Part shown: positions 52,943 through 61,692 of the stretch, piece by piece | How the letters are laid out: every line of letters begins with the position of its first letter | How positions within the stretch are numbered: position 1 is the first letter of the stretch | Assembly: GCA_005879315.1 (NCBI GenBank) | Contig: VBLC01000065.1 | Location: forward strand, 1 to 64,000 | Direction of reading: 5' to 3' | Source: Deltaproteobacteria bacterium | Lineage (GTDB): Bacteria; Myxococcota; Myxococcia; Myxococcales; 40CM-4-68-19 | Length of the DNA stretch: 64,000 bases | Notes under the pieces: model-generated | Databases searched by the model: none | What the model was told of the DNA's origin: nothing | The model's input: only the letters and a program-made list of their open reading frames with translations | Made by a program: the position numbers and the translations under genes

Positions 52943-53952
52943 GGATGCAGCCCCCTGAGGTTGTCGAGCCCGGCCGTCTCGGGCCAGCCCATGGCGAGGT
53001 TGAGGTTCTGCACCGCCTGGCCCGCGGCGCCCTTGACGAGGTTGTCGAGGGCGGCGATGGCCACCACCGTCTCGCCGTCGGTCGCCGCGGCGAGCTGGCA
53101 TTTGTTGGTGCCGACGACGCCCTTGAGCGAAACCTGGTCCGGCGAGTCGAGCACCTCGAGGAAAGGGCTCGATGCATATTTATGCAGGTAGACGGCCTGG
53201 GGATCCGCGCCGCGCGCCAGCCTCGCGTAGCAAGTCGCGAGAATTCCCCGCTTGGCCGGCAGGAGGTGCGCCGTGAAGGTCAAGGGGCGGCCCAAGGTCT
53301 GCGCGATCTCCGGCTGGTGCTGGTGGCGGAGGACGCGATAGGCGCGAAAGTCCTCGTCGACCTCGGCGAAGGACATCTCTTCGGTCGCTTTGCGGCCGGC
53401 GCCGGTGACGCCGGAGGCGGCGTCGACGATGAAAGGCCCTTGCACCGCGCCCGCTTCGATCAGCGGCGCAAGAGCGAGCGCGGCCGCGGTCGGATAGCAG
53501 CCGGGGTTCGCGATCAGGCGCGCGCCGGCCGGCGTCCGGGACAGCTCGGGCAGACCATAGAAGGCCTTCGAGAGGAGATCTGCTTGCGGATGATCGAAGC
53601 CGTAGTGCTTCGGATAGAGCGAAGCGTCGCGCAGCCGGAACGCGCCGGAGAGATCGATCACTTTCACACCCAGCGAGTAGAGGATCGGCGCGACCTGCAG
53701 CGAAGCTTCCGCAGGCGTCGCAAGAAACACGGCCGCGCACTCGCGCGCGAGCGGGATCGCCTGATCCTGCGGCGCGTACTTCAACTTGCCTGCCGCGCCG
53801 GGCAGCCCCGCCCGACGCGCCGCCGTCTCGCCTGCCCAGCTGTTGCTGGCCAGGAGTCTCAGCTCGACGAAGGGATGGACCGCCAGGATCCGGCTGGCCT
53901 CGAGCCCGGAGTATCCCGACGCCCCGATGATCCCGACCGGAACGGTCTGCAT
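52939..53952 (-). CDS. argC: N-acetyl-gamma-glutamyl-phosphate reductase
   Basis: A 337-aa NADPH enzyme of arginine synthesis, first gene of the operon. The Rossmann motif is VGIIGASGYSGLEASRIL, the catalytic Cys is in LIANPGCYPTAAAL, and HQHQPEI holds the active-site His. No clear ribosome site precedes ATG 53952, and a likely -10 (CATAAT) is only about 12 nt upstream, so the mRNA may be leaderless or nearly so. It has one A/T-rich box in front and a similar one inside its coding region. Confidence 0.95.
   Translation of the reverse strand: MQTVPVGIIGASGYSGLEASRILAVHPFVELRLLASNSWAGETAARRAGLPGAAGKLKYAPQDQAIPLARECAAVFLATPAEASLQVAPILYSLGVKVIDLSGAFRLRDASLYPKHYGFDHPQADLLSKAFYGLPELSRTPAGARLIANPGCYPTAAALALAPLIEAGAVQGPFIVDAASGVTGAGRKATEEMSFAEVDEDFRAYRVLRHQHQPEIAQTLGRPLTFTAHLLPAKRGILATCYARLARGADPQAVYLHKYASSPFLEVLDSPDQVSLKGVVGTNKCQLAAATDGETVVAIAALDNLVKGAAGQAVQNLNLAMGWPETAGLDNLRGLHP
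53173..53186. promoter_or_regulatory. ARG-box-like site inside argC
   Basis: TGCATATTTATGCA, a near-perfect palindrome that matches the box in front of argC except for one central base pair. It forces four A/T-ending codons in a row in argC (CAT AAA TAT GCA, for H-K-Y-A), although the neighbouring genes prefer G/C-ending codons. This suggests selection for the DNA site. Intragenic operators are known for some ArgR regulons. Confidence 0.55.
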
Positions 53953-53958
53953 GGAGCC

Positions 53959-53970
53959 GCATAATTATGC
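53959..53970. promoter_or_regulatory. ARG-box-like operator overlapping the argC promoter
   Basis: GCATAATTATGC is a perfect palindrome just 7 bp upstream of the argC ATG. On the minus strand it contains CATAAT (53969-53964), a 5/6 match to a -10 hexamer. A further symmetric element, GCATCC-N7-GGATGC, directly follows (53969-53987). In a very GC-rich genome such an A/T cluster stands out. ArgR-type boxes are A/T-rich palindromes of this size, and argR is in the operon. The remaining stretch up to greA (about 260 bp) holds no gene that I can support. Confidence 0.6.
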
Positions 53971-54148
53971 ATCCGACGCATGGATGCAAGCGAAAGCTGC
54001 GCCCCGTTTGCTTTGCTGCGCGCCCCCGACGAAGAGCGTCTGGTCTGGGTGATATCTCGAAGTCGCACGACAGCCAATCCAGCGGCGGGCCACTCGCTCT
54101 GGATGACGCGTCGCAGCAGCAGAGGCGCTTTTGATTGACGGGGGCGAT

Positions 54149-54171
54149 CAGCCGAGGCAATGTCTCGGCTG
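54149..54171 (+). promoter_or_regulatory. 8-bp stem-loop upstream of greA
   Basis: CAGCCGAG pairs with CTCGGCTG across a 7-nt loop, 66 bp before the greA start. There is no T-run after it, so it is not a typical intrinsic terminator; it may be a leader hairpin of greA. Confidence 0.35.
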
Positions 54172-54236
54172 TCCAGCGGCCGGCTCCCAGGGGGGCGCGG
54201 CCGCGTTTTGTTTCACTTTGCGAAAGCAGCAATTCA

Positions 54237-54743
54237 ATGGCAGGTCAGAACATTCCCATGACGAAAGCGGGCGCCGACGCCATCAAGCGCGAGATCAAGC
54301 GCCTCAAGTCGGTGGAACGCCCGCGCATCGTCCAGGAGATCGCCGCCGCCCGCGACCATGGCGACCTGAGCGAGAACGCCGAGTATCACGCCGCCAAGGA
54401 GAAGCAGTCGCATCTCGAAGGCCGCATCGCCATGCTCGAAGATCGCCTGGCGCGCGCCGAGATCATCGACGTCACCAAGCTCTCCGGCGAGCGGGTCGTC
54501 TTCGGCGCGACCGTCAAGCTCGAGGACAGCGACAGCGGCACGCAGACCCAGTACACCATCGTCGGCGAGCACGAGGCCGATCTGAAGAAGGCCCGCATCA
54601 GCATCACCAGCCCCATCGCCCGCGGCCTGGTCGGTCGCGAGGTGGGCGACAGCGTGAAGATCCGCACGCCGGGCGGCGAGCGCGAGTACGAGATCCTCGA
54701 AGTGCTCTTCGCCGACTACCCGGTCGAGGAAGAGAGCGCATAA
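54237..54743 (+). CDS. greA: Transcription elongation factor GreA
   Basis: A 168-aa factor that rescues backtracked RNA polymerase by stimulating transcript cleavage. The coiled-coil part contains the tip [17 protein letters not shown] with the essential acidic pair, and the C-terminal domain has [37 protein letters not shown] at 54237 ([12 protein letters not shown]) is the usual start for GreA; the upstream ribosome site is weak. recG follows 43 bp downstream. Confidence 0.95.
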   Translation: MAGQNIPMTKAGADAIKREIKRLKSVERPRIVQEIAAARDHGDLSENAEYHAAKEKQSHLEGRIAMLEDRLARAEIIDVTKLSGERVVFGATVKLEDSDSGTQTQYTIVGEHEADLKKARISITSPIARGLVGREVGDSVKIRTPGGEREYEILEVLFADYPVEEESA

Positions 54744-54786
54744 CCTGGAGGAGCCGGCTGGCGGGCGTCGCCAGCTGCGCAGGCCG

Positions 54787-57249
54787 ATGGCCGGACCTTC
54801 CAACGACCTGTCGCTGGCGCTCTCGCCGCTGCTCTCGCCTCTGCGCTTCGCCAGCCGGGCGGGAGTTGCGCGCCTCAAGGATCTGGAGCCTCTGGTCGCG
54901 CGCGTCGTCGCCTTGGCGCGCACTCATGCCTCGGGTCCCTCCGCGCAGTCGCTCGATCGGCTCGCCGCAGCGGCCGAAGGATTCGATTCCGCGGAGGAGC
55001 CGCAGCGGCGCCAGGCGCTGGCAAAAGTGGTGCGCGAGCTCTCCGCGCTGGTGGATGTGCCCGACGACATCTCCGCGCTGGGCGAGCAGATGTCAGACCC
55101 CGCTGGCACGCTTGCGGAGATGAAATCCGTCCCGGCCGCGCGGCGCCTGGCCGAACCGCTCGCGACTCCGGTCATCGATCTGCGCGGCGTCGGCCCGGCC
55201 CTGGCTGCGAAGCTGGAAGCCAAAGGGCTGCGCACCGTCGAGGACCTGCTCCTCTTCCTCCCGCGCAAGTTCGAAGACCGGCGCGCGCCGCGCACGGTGG
55301 CCGAAGCGCCCGTCGGCGAGCGCTCCGTCATCGCCGGCCGCATCACGACCGTCCGCGAAGCGCACGGCCGCCGCCGGCGGCTCGAGGTCGTCGTCCGCGA
55401 CGAGCAGCGCGGCACCCTCATCTGCATCTGGTTCAATTACCGGCCCTCCTTCCTCAAGCGCTTTCCTCTCTTCGCCCACGTGCTGGTGAGCGGCGAGGTG
55501 CGCGAGGGCTACCGCGGCAACGGCAAGGTGATGCACCACCCGGACGTCGAGCTGGCCGACGCGGAGGTGCAGGTCGACGAGAGCTTCGGCCGCGTCGTGC
55601 CGATCTATTCCGAGATCGAAGGCGTCTATCCGCGTCAGTTCCGCAAGATCGCCAAGCGCGCGGTCGACGAGTACGTGCGCTGGGTGCCGGACGATTTTCC
55701 CGAGAACATCCGCAAGCGGCGGAAGCTCTTGCCGCTGCCGGAGGCGCTGCGGGAGGCGCACTTTCCCGAGAAATTCGCCGACGACATGGGGCAGGGCGAG
55801 CCGCGGCGCCGGCTGGCGTTCGACGAGCTCTTCATGGTGCAGCTCGGCCTGGCCCTGCGCAGGCGAGGCGTCAAGGTCGAACCGGGGATCGCTTTCCGCG
55901 CCACCGCGGAGTCGCTCGAGCGCGTTGCTGCCGAGCTCCCTTGGCCGCTCACCTCGGCGCAAGAGCGGGCCATCGAGGAGATCGCGGCCGACATGCGCAA
56001 GCCCGAGCCGATGAACCGGCTCTTGCAGGGCGACGTCGGCAGCGGCAAGACGGCGGTGGCGCTTCTCGCGGCGCGGCTCGCGGTGGCCGACGGCTACCAG
56101 GCCGCGCTGATGGCCCCCACCGAAATTCTCGCCGAGCAGCACGCGCGATCGCTGCGTGCGCTGCTGCGCGGGGCGAACGTGCACGTCGAGCTCGTCACCG
56201 GCAGCCTGCCGCAGCGCGAGCGCGATCACGGCGCCCGCCTGTTGCGCTCGGGCGCCGCGCAGATCGTGGTGGGGACGCACGCGCTCGCGGAGGAAGCGAC
56301 GGCCTTCCACAAGCTCGGACTGGTGATCATCGACGAGCAGCACCGCTTCGGCGTCATGACGCGCGCGAGGCTGATGTCCAAGGGGCATCGCCCCGACGTG
56401 CTGGTGATGACCGCCACGCCGATCCCGCGGACGCTGGCGCTGACTCTCTATGGCGATCTCGACTCCTCGGTGCTCGACGAGCTGCCGCCGGGGCGCACGC
56501 CGATCGTAACCAAGGTGTATCGCGACTCCTCGCGCGAGAAAGCGTACGAGGTGATCCGGCGCGAGCTGGCCCAGGGGCGGCAGGCCTTCATCGTCCTGCC
56601 GCTGGTCGAGGAGAGCGAGAAGCTCGCCGAGGTGAAAGCGGCCACGGTGGAGCGCGACCGGCTCGCTCTCGACGTCTTTCCCGACGTCCCCATCGGGCTG
56701 GTCCACGGCCGGCAGTCGGCGGCCGAGCGGCAGGAGGCGATGGAGAGCTTCCGCCGCGGCGAGGTCCGCATTCTCGTGGCCACCACCGTGGTCGAGGTCG
56801 GCGTGGACATCCCCAACGCGACGGTGATGCTCATCGAGCACGCCGAGCGCTTCGGGCTCTCGCAGCTGCATCAGCTGCGCGGCCGCGTCGGCCGCGGCGC
56901 GGCCCGTTCCTGGTGCCTGCTCGTCACCGGCGCGACGGGCGCGGAATGGGGCCCGGCCGCGCGGCAGCGGCTCAAGGTGATGGAGGAGACCACCGACGGC
57001 TTCCGCATCGCCGAGGCCGACCTCGACCTGCGCGGCCCGGGTGAATTTCTCGGCACCAGACAGAGCGGCTTGCCCGACTTCGCCGTCGCCGAGCTGGCCC
57101 GGGACCAGGTCATTCTCAAGGAGGCGCGCGAGGAGGCCTTCGCGCTGGTCGAGCAGGATCCGGATCTCAAGCTTCCCGAGCACACCGCTCTGCGCGATCA
57201 GCTGCTCAACCGCTGGCGCGGCCGCCTCAGCCTCGCGCGCGTCGGTTAG
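54787..57249 (+). CDS. recG: ATP-dependent DNA helicase RecG
   Basis: An 820-aa branch-migration helicase. It has an extra N-terminal helical region of about 130 residues ahead of the wedge domain, which starts near VIDLRGVGPALAAKLEAKG (HhH-like). Walker A GDVGSGKTAVA is at about residue 415, DEQH near 515, followed by VMTATPIPRTLALT, the motif V region and QLHQLRGRVGRG. It rescues stalled forks and Holliday junctions. Family members without the extension are around 690 aa. Its stop overlaps that of the convergent regulator. Confidence 0.95.
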   Translation: MAGPSNDLSLALSPLLSPLRFASRAGVARLKDLEPLVARVVALARTHASGPSAQSLDRLAAAAEGFDSAEEPQRRQALAKVVRELSALVDVPDDISALGEQMSDPAGTLAEMKSVPAARRLAEPLATPVIDLRGVGPALAAKLEAKGLRTVEDLLLFLPRKFEDRRAPRTVAEAPVGERSVIAGRITTVREAHGRRRRLEVVVRDEQRGTLICIWFNYRPSFLKRFPLFAHVLVSGEVREGYRGNGKVMHHPDVELADAEVQVDESFGRVVPIYSEIEGVYPRQFRKIAKRAVDEYVRWVPDDFPENIRKRRKLLPLPEALREAHFPEKFADDMGQGEPRRRLAFDELFMVQLGLALRRRGVKVEPGIAFRATAESLERVAAELPWPLTSAQERAIEEIAADMRKPEPMNRLLQGDVGSGKTAVALLAARLAVADGYQAALMAPTEILAEQHARSLRALLRGANVHVELVTGSLPQRERDHGARLLRSGAAQIVVGTHALAEEATAFHKLGLVIIDEQHRFGVMTRARLMSKGHRPDVLVMTATPIPRTLALTLYGDLDSSVLDELPPGRTPIVTKVYRDSSREKAYEVIRRELAQGRQAFIVLPLVEESEKLAEVKAATVERDRLALDVFPDVPIGLVHGRQSAAERQEAMESFRRGEVRILVATTVVEVGVDIPNATVMLIEHAERFGLSQLHQLRGRVGRGAARSWCLLVTGATGAEWGPAARQRLKVMEETTDGFRIAEADLDLRGPGEFLGTRQSGLPDFAVAELARDQVILKEAREEAFALVEQDPDLKLPEHTALRDQLLNRWRGRLSLARVG

Positions 57250-57899
57250 GCGGCGACGATGCCGTTGCGGATCGCGTAGCGGACGAGATCGACGACGGAG
57301 TGCAGGCCGAGCTTGGACATCAGATTCATCCGGTGGGTCTCGACCGTCTTGAGACCGATGCCGAGCGCCGCCGCCACGTCCTTGTTGGTCTTGCCTTCGG
57401 CGAGGAGCTGCAGCACTTCCCGCTCGCGCGGCGTGAGCGGCAGTCCCGAGCTGTCGCTCTCCGGCCGCGACTCGCCGGAGAGAAAGCCCGCCAGCACCAG
57501 CTCGGAGACGCGCGAGGTGAAGAATGGCTTGTGCGCGCTCACCGCCTCGATGGCCGAAACCAGCAGCCGTCCGGCGTCGGACTTGAGCACATACCCGCGC
57601 GCGCCCGCCCGCAGCACTTCGCGGATCACCTCTTCGGTCTCGAAGACGGTGAGGATGAGCACCTCCGTGCGCGGGGTCGCCTTGACGATCTGCCGCGTCG
57701 CCTCCAGCCCGTTCAGCTCGGGCATGCCGATGTCGAGGACCACCACGTCGGGTTTGAGCACGGCGACCTTGTCGACCGCCTCGCGCCCGTTGCTGGCCTC
57801 GCCGACGATCTCCACGTCGTGCTGCTCCTCGAGCAGCGAGCGCAGACCCTTGCGCACCACCTCGTGATCGTCGGCGATGACGATGCGCACCGGGCTCAT
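57246..57899 (-). CDS. NarL-type response regulator
   Basis: A 217-aa regulator with a receiver (ADDHEVVRKGL, phosphoacceptor D57 in DVVVLDIGMPELNG, ILTVFE, GYVLKSDAG) and a LuxR-type helix-turn-helix (LTPREREVLQLLAEGKTNKDVAAALGIGLKTVETHRMNLMSKLGL). It overlaps the preceding kinase gene by 4 nt, so the two form a two-component pair in one operon. It binds DNA as a dimer upon phosphorylation; targets are unknown. Confidence 0.95.
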   Translation of the reverse strand: MSPVRIVIADDHEVVRKGLRSLLEEQHDVEIVGEASNGREAVDKVAVLKPDVVVLDIGMPELNGLEATRQIVKATPRTEVLILTVFETEEVIREVLRAGARGYVLKSDAGRLLVSAIEAVSAHKPFFTSRVSELVLAGFLSGESRPESDSSGLPLTPREREVLQLLAEGKTNKDVAAALGIGLKTVETHRMNLMSKLGLHSVVDLVRYAIRNGIVAA

Positions 57900-59830
57900 C
57901 GGTCGCTCCGCAGCCGCGCCCGCACCAGCGTCCCTTGCGGGCTCGACTCCAGCTCCAGCATCCCGCCGAGCTGGCTGAGCCGCTCCGCCATCCCGGCGAT
58001 GCCCACGCCGATCGCCGCGGCCGCATGCATGCGCACCCGGCCGAGCATGTCCGGCGGAACGCCGACGCCCCTGTCCTCGACCTCCAGCACCACCTCGGGC
58101 CCGTGGCGGCGCAGGCGGATGCTCGCGCTCGGGCTGCCCGAATGGCGGTGCACGTTGGTCAGGCTCTCCTGCACCACGCGGAAGAGCGCGATCTCCAGAT
58201 CGGTGGGCAGGCGCCCGATGTCGTCGGCGATGTGCAATTCGACCTCGACCGCGCTGCGCGCGGCAAATCCCTGGACGTACCAGCGCAAGGAGGCCGGCAG
58301 CCCCGCCTCCTCGAGCAGCGGCGGATGGAGCAAGTGCGAGAGCGTGCGGATCTCGCGCGAGCACTGCGTCACAAGCTCGAGGCTGTCGGAGAGCGCCTCG
58401 CGCGACTGCGCGGGCAGCTCCATCCGTTCCATCCGCTGCAGGTTCATCGAGAGCGCGGCCACCGTCTGCGCGGCCGATTCGTGCAGCGAGCGGGCGATGC
58501 GCCGCCGCTCGTCGTCCTGCATGCGCAAGAGGCGGCCGGAGAGCTTGCGCACCGCATCCTCTGCTCGCTTGCGCGCGTCGATGTCCTGCACCACCGCGAC
58601 GAGGAGGCCGGTGTTGCCCAGCCGGGTGACCGTGGCGCGGCCCCAGACCTTGGTGCCGTCGCGGCGGAGGTACTGCCGCTCCACCTCGTAGGAGGAGACG
58701 CGGCCGGATTGCAGCTCGCGCCGATCGTGCAGCGACCGCTCCAGGTCGTCGGCCACCACCCGGCGCAGATGCGCTCCGTCCAGATCGTCCGGCTCATAGC
58801 CGAGAAAGCGCGCGTAGGCGGGGTTGACGCGCACCAGGTGCCCGTCGACGGTGCCGATCCCGAGGCCGACGCCGGCATCCTCGAAGATGGCCCGGAAGCG
58901 ATCCTCGCTGGCTCGCAGCGCCTCCTCTGCTGCTCGCCGAGTGGTGAGATCTTCCATGAGCGAGACGAAGCCGCGGGGCTTCTGGTCTGGCGCGGGCACC
59001 GGCGAGACGAACGCCTGGACGATGCGCTCCTTGCCGGCGCGGCTGAAGCGGTACTCGCCCTGTGTAGGCTCCCCGCTGCTGAGCATCTTTTTCCAGCTCG
59101 CCACCGCGCGCTCCCGGTCGTCGGGATGAAGGAACTGCGCCCAGGCGTCGCCGCGGCCCTCCTCGACAGTGAAACCGCAGACGATCGCGAACGCGGGGTT
59201 CGTATAGACGGGGTTGCCCTGCGCGTCGCTGAGGAAGACGCCGACCGGCAACGCCTCGCAGACGGCGCGGAAGAGGTCCTCGCCCGACTGCACTTTTCGC
59301 TCGGCATCCAGTCTCTCGACGATACGGCCGAGCTGCCAGGCGGCCTGCTCCGCGGTCATCAGCAGCACCGGATCCGGCGGCGCGACGGAAGGCGAGAACA
59401 GCTCGAGGACGCCGGCCGCCTCGCCGCCGGCGAGGATCGGACAGACGAGCGAGGCGCGCACGCCGCAAGACGTCGCGGCAGCCGCGCGCGGGTCGCCCGC
59501 CAGATCGAGAAAGGCCGCCCCGGCGCCTGGCGAAGGCGAGGGCTCGCGCTCGCAGGCCTCGCGGAGCGCCGGGCAATCGCCGAAGAAGGAGCGCGCCAGG
59601 GAAAGCTGCTGCGAGGGCGCCGAGACCAGCGCATGGCCCGCCGGCCAGCCGAACAGCTCGCAGAGGATCTGCAACACCTCGGCGAGCGCGGGCCACAACT
59701 CGGTGGCGCGCGCGGCGATCGAGGAGATCTGATGCAGCGCAGAAACGGCCGCCGCAGGAGAGCGCAGCTTGCCTCCCGCCTGAGCGGACGCGTCGTCGGC
59801 CGCGCGAAGGTTCATCCGAGGATTCACCAT
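57896..59830 (-). CDS. Soluble GAF-PAS-PAS sensor histidine kinase (NarX-type, HisKA_3)
   Basis: A 644-aa kinase without membrane segments. Residues about 25-165 look like a GAF domain; two PAS domains follow (about 175-300, with LPVGVFLSDAQGNPVYTNPAF, and 305-425, with FRAIFEDAGVGLGIGTVDGHLVRVNPAYARFLGY). The dimerisation/phosphoacceptor part is HisKA_3 type, H450 in RRRIARSLHESAAQTVAAL, then an ATPase domain (ESLTNVHRHSGSPSASI, EVEDRGVGVP, GIAGMAERLSQLGG). It signals to the NarL-type regulator encoded just downstream. ATG 59830 is chosen; ATG 59815 is an alternative. Confidence 0.92.
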   Translation of the reverse strand: MVNPRMNLRAADDASAQAGGKLRSPAAAVSALHQISSIAARATELWPALAEVLQILCELFGWPAGHALVSAPSQQLSLARSFFGDCPALREACEREPSPSPGAGAAFLDLAGDPRAAAATSCGVRASLVCPILAGGEAAGVLELFSPSVAPPDPVLLMTAEQAAWQLGRIVERLDAERKVQSGEDLFRAVCEALPVGVFLSDAQGNPVYTNPAFAIVCGFTVEEGRGDAWAQFLHPDDRERAVASWKKMLSSGEPTQGEYRFSRAGKERIVQAFVSPVPAPDQKPRGFVSLMEDLTTRRAAEEALRASEDRFRAIFEDAGVGLGIGTVDGHLVRVNPAYARFLGYEPDDLDGAHLRRVVADDLERSLHDRRELQSGRVSSYEVERQYLRRDGTKVWGRATVTRLGNTGLLVAVVQDIDARKRAEDAVRKLSGRLLRMQDDERRRIARSLHESAAQTVAALSMNLQRMERMELPAQSREALSDSLELVTQCSREIRTLSHLLHPPLLEEAGLPASLRWYVQGFAARSAVEVELHIADDIGRLPTDLEIALFRVVQESLTNVHRHSGSPSASIRLRRHGPEVVLEVEDRGVGVPPDMLGRVRMHAAAAIGVGIAGMAERLSQLGGMLELESSPQGTLVRARLRSDR

Positions 59831-60018
59831 CCTCGATCGACACGTACCCCCCGGACGCCGGAGGTGCAAGGACTGGAGCCGGTGCCTCAGGGATACACCT
59901 GAGTTCGGCGGTCAGGTGAATTCCGTGTGGACCTCGCGCCATGGCCATCGGGCCGCCATCCGGTAGCAGGGAGTTTGGAAGCCGGGGGTTTCCCGAATAT
60001 CGTCGCATTGTTCATTCC

Positions 60019-60038
60019 CCTAAAACTGTCTGTTTAGG
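60019..60038. promoter_or_regulatory. A/T-rich inverted repeat upstream of the response regulator
   Basis: CCTAAA (60019-60024) and TTTAGG (60033-60038) form a dyad with an 8-bp spacer, 20 bp before the ATG of the regulator at 60058. The divergent promoter region (59831-60057) is otherwise GC-rich. It may be an operator or promoter element. Confidence 0.35.
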
Positions 60039-60057
60039 CCCAGCGAAAGGCCATCCG

Positions 60058-60603
60058 ATGGAAGCGGTGAAGCAGCGAAACATCCTGGTCGTCGACGATG
60101 AGGAGCACGTCAGGGAATCGCTCTCAGCCGTTCTCGGTCGCGAGGGTTATGTCGTCCATCTTGCCGACAGCGGCGAGCGCGGCCTTCAGCTCCTCAAGGA
60201 GCAACCCGTCATCCAGCTGGTGATCAGCGACTACAACATGCCGGGCATGAACGGGGTGGAGTTCCTCAAGCTCATCCGCGAGCGGCACCCGAACGTCGTG
60301 CGCATCATGCTGACCGGCGATCCCGACCCGCAGACCATCATCCGCTCGATCAACGAAGGCGAGGTCTACCGCTTCATCAAGAAGCCCTGGGACAACACGC
60401 TCCTGCGGGTGACGGTCTATTTCGCTTTCGAGACCATCCAGCTGGAGGAGGAGAACCGCCGCCTCATCGCCGCGCTCCGCCGGCAGGTCAATGTGCTGCG
60501 CGATCTGGAGCGCGAGTTCCCGTACCTCTCGGCGCTGGCCCGCGACGAGGACGCCGCGCTACTGCTCGCCGAGGCCGACCTCGTGCGGACCAGCGGGAGC
60601 TGA
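60058..60603 (+). CDS. Response regulator with C-terminal helical tail
   Basis: A 181-aa protein: a receiver (NILVVDDEEHVRESLSAVL, phosphoacceptor D58 in LVISDYNMPGMNG, IMLTGDPDPQTIIRSINEGEVYRFIKKPW) of the RpfG/HD-GYP-linked type, then about 50 residues of charged helix and no HD-GYP or other output domain. It is likely a single-domain relay acting on the kinases encoded downstream. The REC-kinase gene follows after 3 bp. Confidence 0.93.
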   Translation: MEAVKQRNILVVDDEEHVRESLSAVLGREGYVVHLADSGERGLQLLKEQPVIQLVISDYNMPGMNGVEFLKLIRERHPNVVRIMLTGDPDPQTIIRSINEGEVYRFIKKPWDNTLLRVTVYFAFETIQLEEENRRLIAALRRQVNVLRDLEREFPYLSALARDEDAALLLAEADLVRTSGS

Positions 60604-60606
60604 TCG

Positions 60607-61688
60607 ATGCAAGGCTCCTCGATCCTGGTGGTTGACGACGAGCCGCTCAACCGCGTGGTGATGCGCGCGTCGCTGACCGGCTGCCAGGTGATCGAGGCTG
60701 AGAATGGCCGGCGGGCGCTCGAAGTGCTGGAGAAGACCCCCGTCGACCTGGTGCTGCTCGACATCATGATGCCGGAGATGGACGGCTACGAGGTCTGCCG
60801 CCGCATCAAGGAAACGCCGCGCGAAGGCTACCTGCCGGTACTTCTTGTCTCCGCCCTCGGCGATCAGGCCGATCGCAACCGGGGTCTCGAGGCCGGCGCC
60901 GACGACTTCGTCGGCAAGCCCTTCGATCGCCGCGAGCTGCTTCTCCGCGTCACCGCGTTCTTGCGGCTGCGCGAGCAAGACCGGGTGATCCGCAAGCAGC
61001 TCGCCGATCTGGCGCGGATGCAGGCGGCCAAAGACGACCTGGTGGCGCTCATCGTCCACGACCTGCGCAGCCCGCTCTCGGGAGTGGTCGCCTATCTGCA
61101 GTTGCTCCAGGAAGAAGTGACCGGCCGCGCCGCCAACGACGTGAAGATGGCGCTGCAGTCGGCCGACACGGCACTCTCGCGCCTGGAAGAGACGCTGCAA
61201 GTGCGGCTGCTCGAAGAAGGGCGGCTGGCCGTGCGGCGCGAGCCGGTGACGCTGCCTGCCATCGTCAGCGAGACCTTGGCGTCGATCGAGGCCATGGCCC
61301 GTCGCAAGGGCGTGGCGCTGGCCCGCACCGTCGAGGGCGAGCCGGTGGCGAGGCTCGACGGCAAGCTGGTGCGGCGATCGATGGAGAACCTGCTCAGCAA
61401 CGCGCTCAAATACACACCCTCGGGCGGCGATGTGCGCCTCTCGGTGCGCGCCCGGCCAGCCGAAGTCGAGATCGAGGTGGCCGACCGCGGGCCGGGCATT
61501 CCCGACGAGCTCAAGGGCTCCCTCTTCGAGAAATTCGGCTCGGTGGAGGTCAAGCGCGGCGGCGTGCGCAAGGGCTTCGGCCTGGGCCTCTATCTCGTCA
61601 AGCTGGTCGCGCAGGGTCATGGCGGCGAGGTCTCGGTGGAGGATCGCCCAGGCGGAGGCAGCGTCTTCCGCATGATCCTGGGAGGGCC

Positions 61689-61692
<4 letters not shown>
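60607..61692 (+). CDS. REC-histidine kinase (response regulator/kinase hybrid)
   Basis: A 361-aa hybrid: an N-terminal receiver with D52 in VLLDIMMPEMDGYEVC, then a HisKA domain with H151 in LIVHDLRSPLSGVVAYLQLL, and a HATPase domain (NLLSNALKYTPSGG, VADRGPGIPDELKG, GFGLGLYLVKLV). The receiver in front of a kinase suggests that it is controlled by phosphotransfer from another kinase, such as the one encoded next. It overlaps that gene by 4 nt. No membrane segment. Confidence 0.94.
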
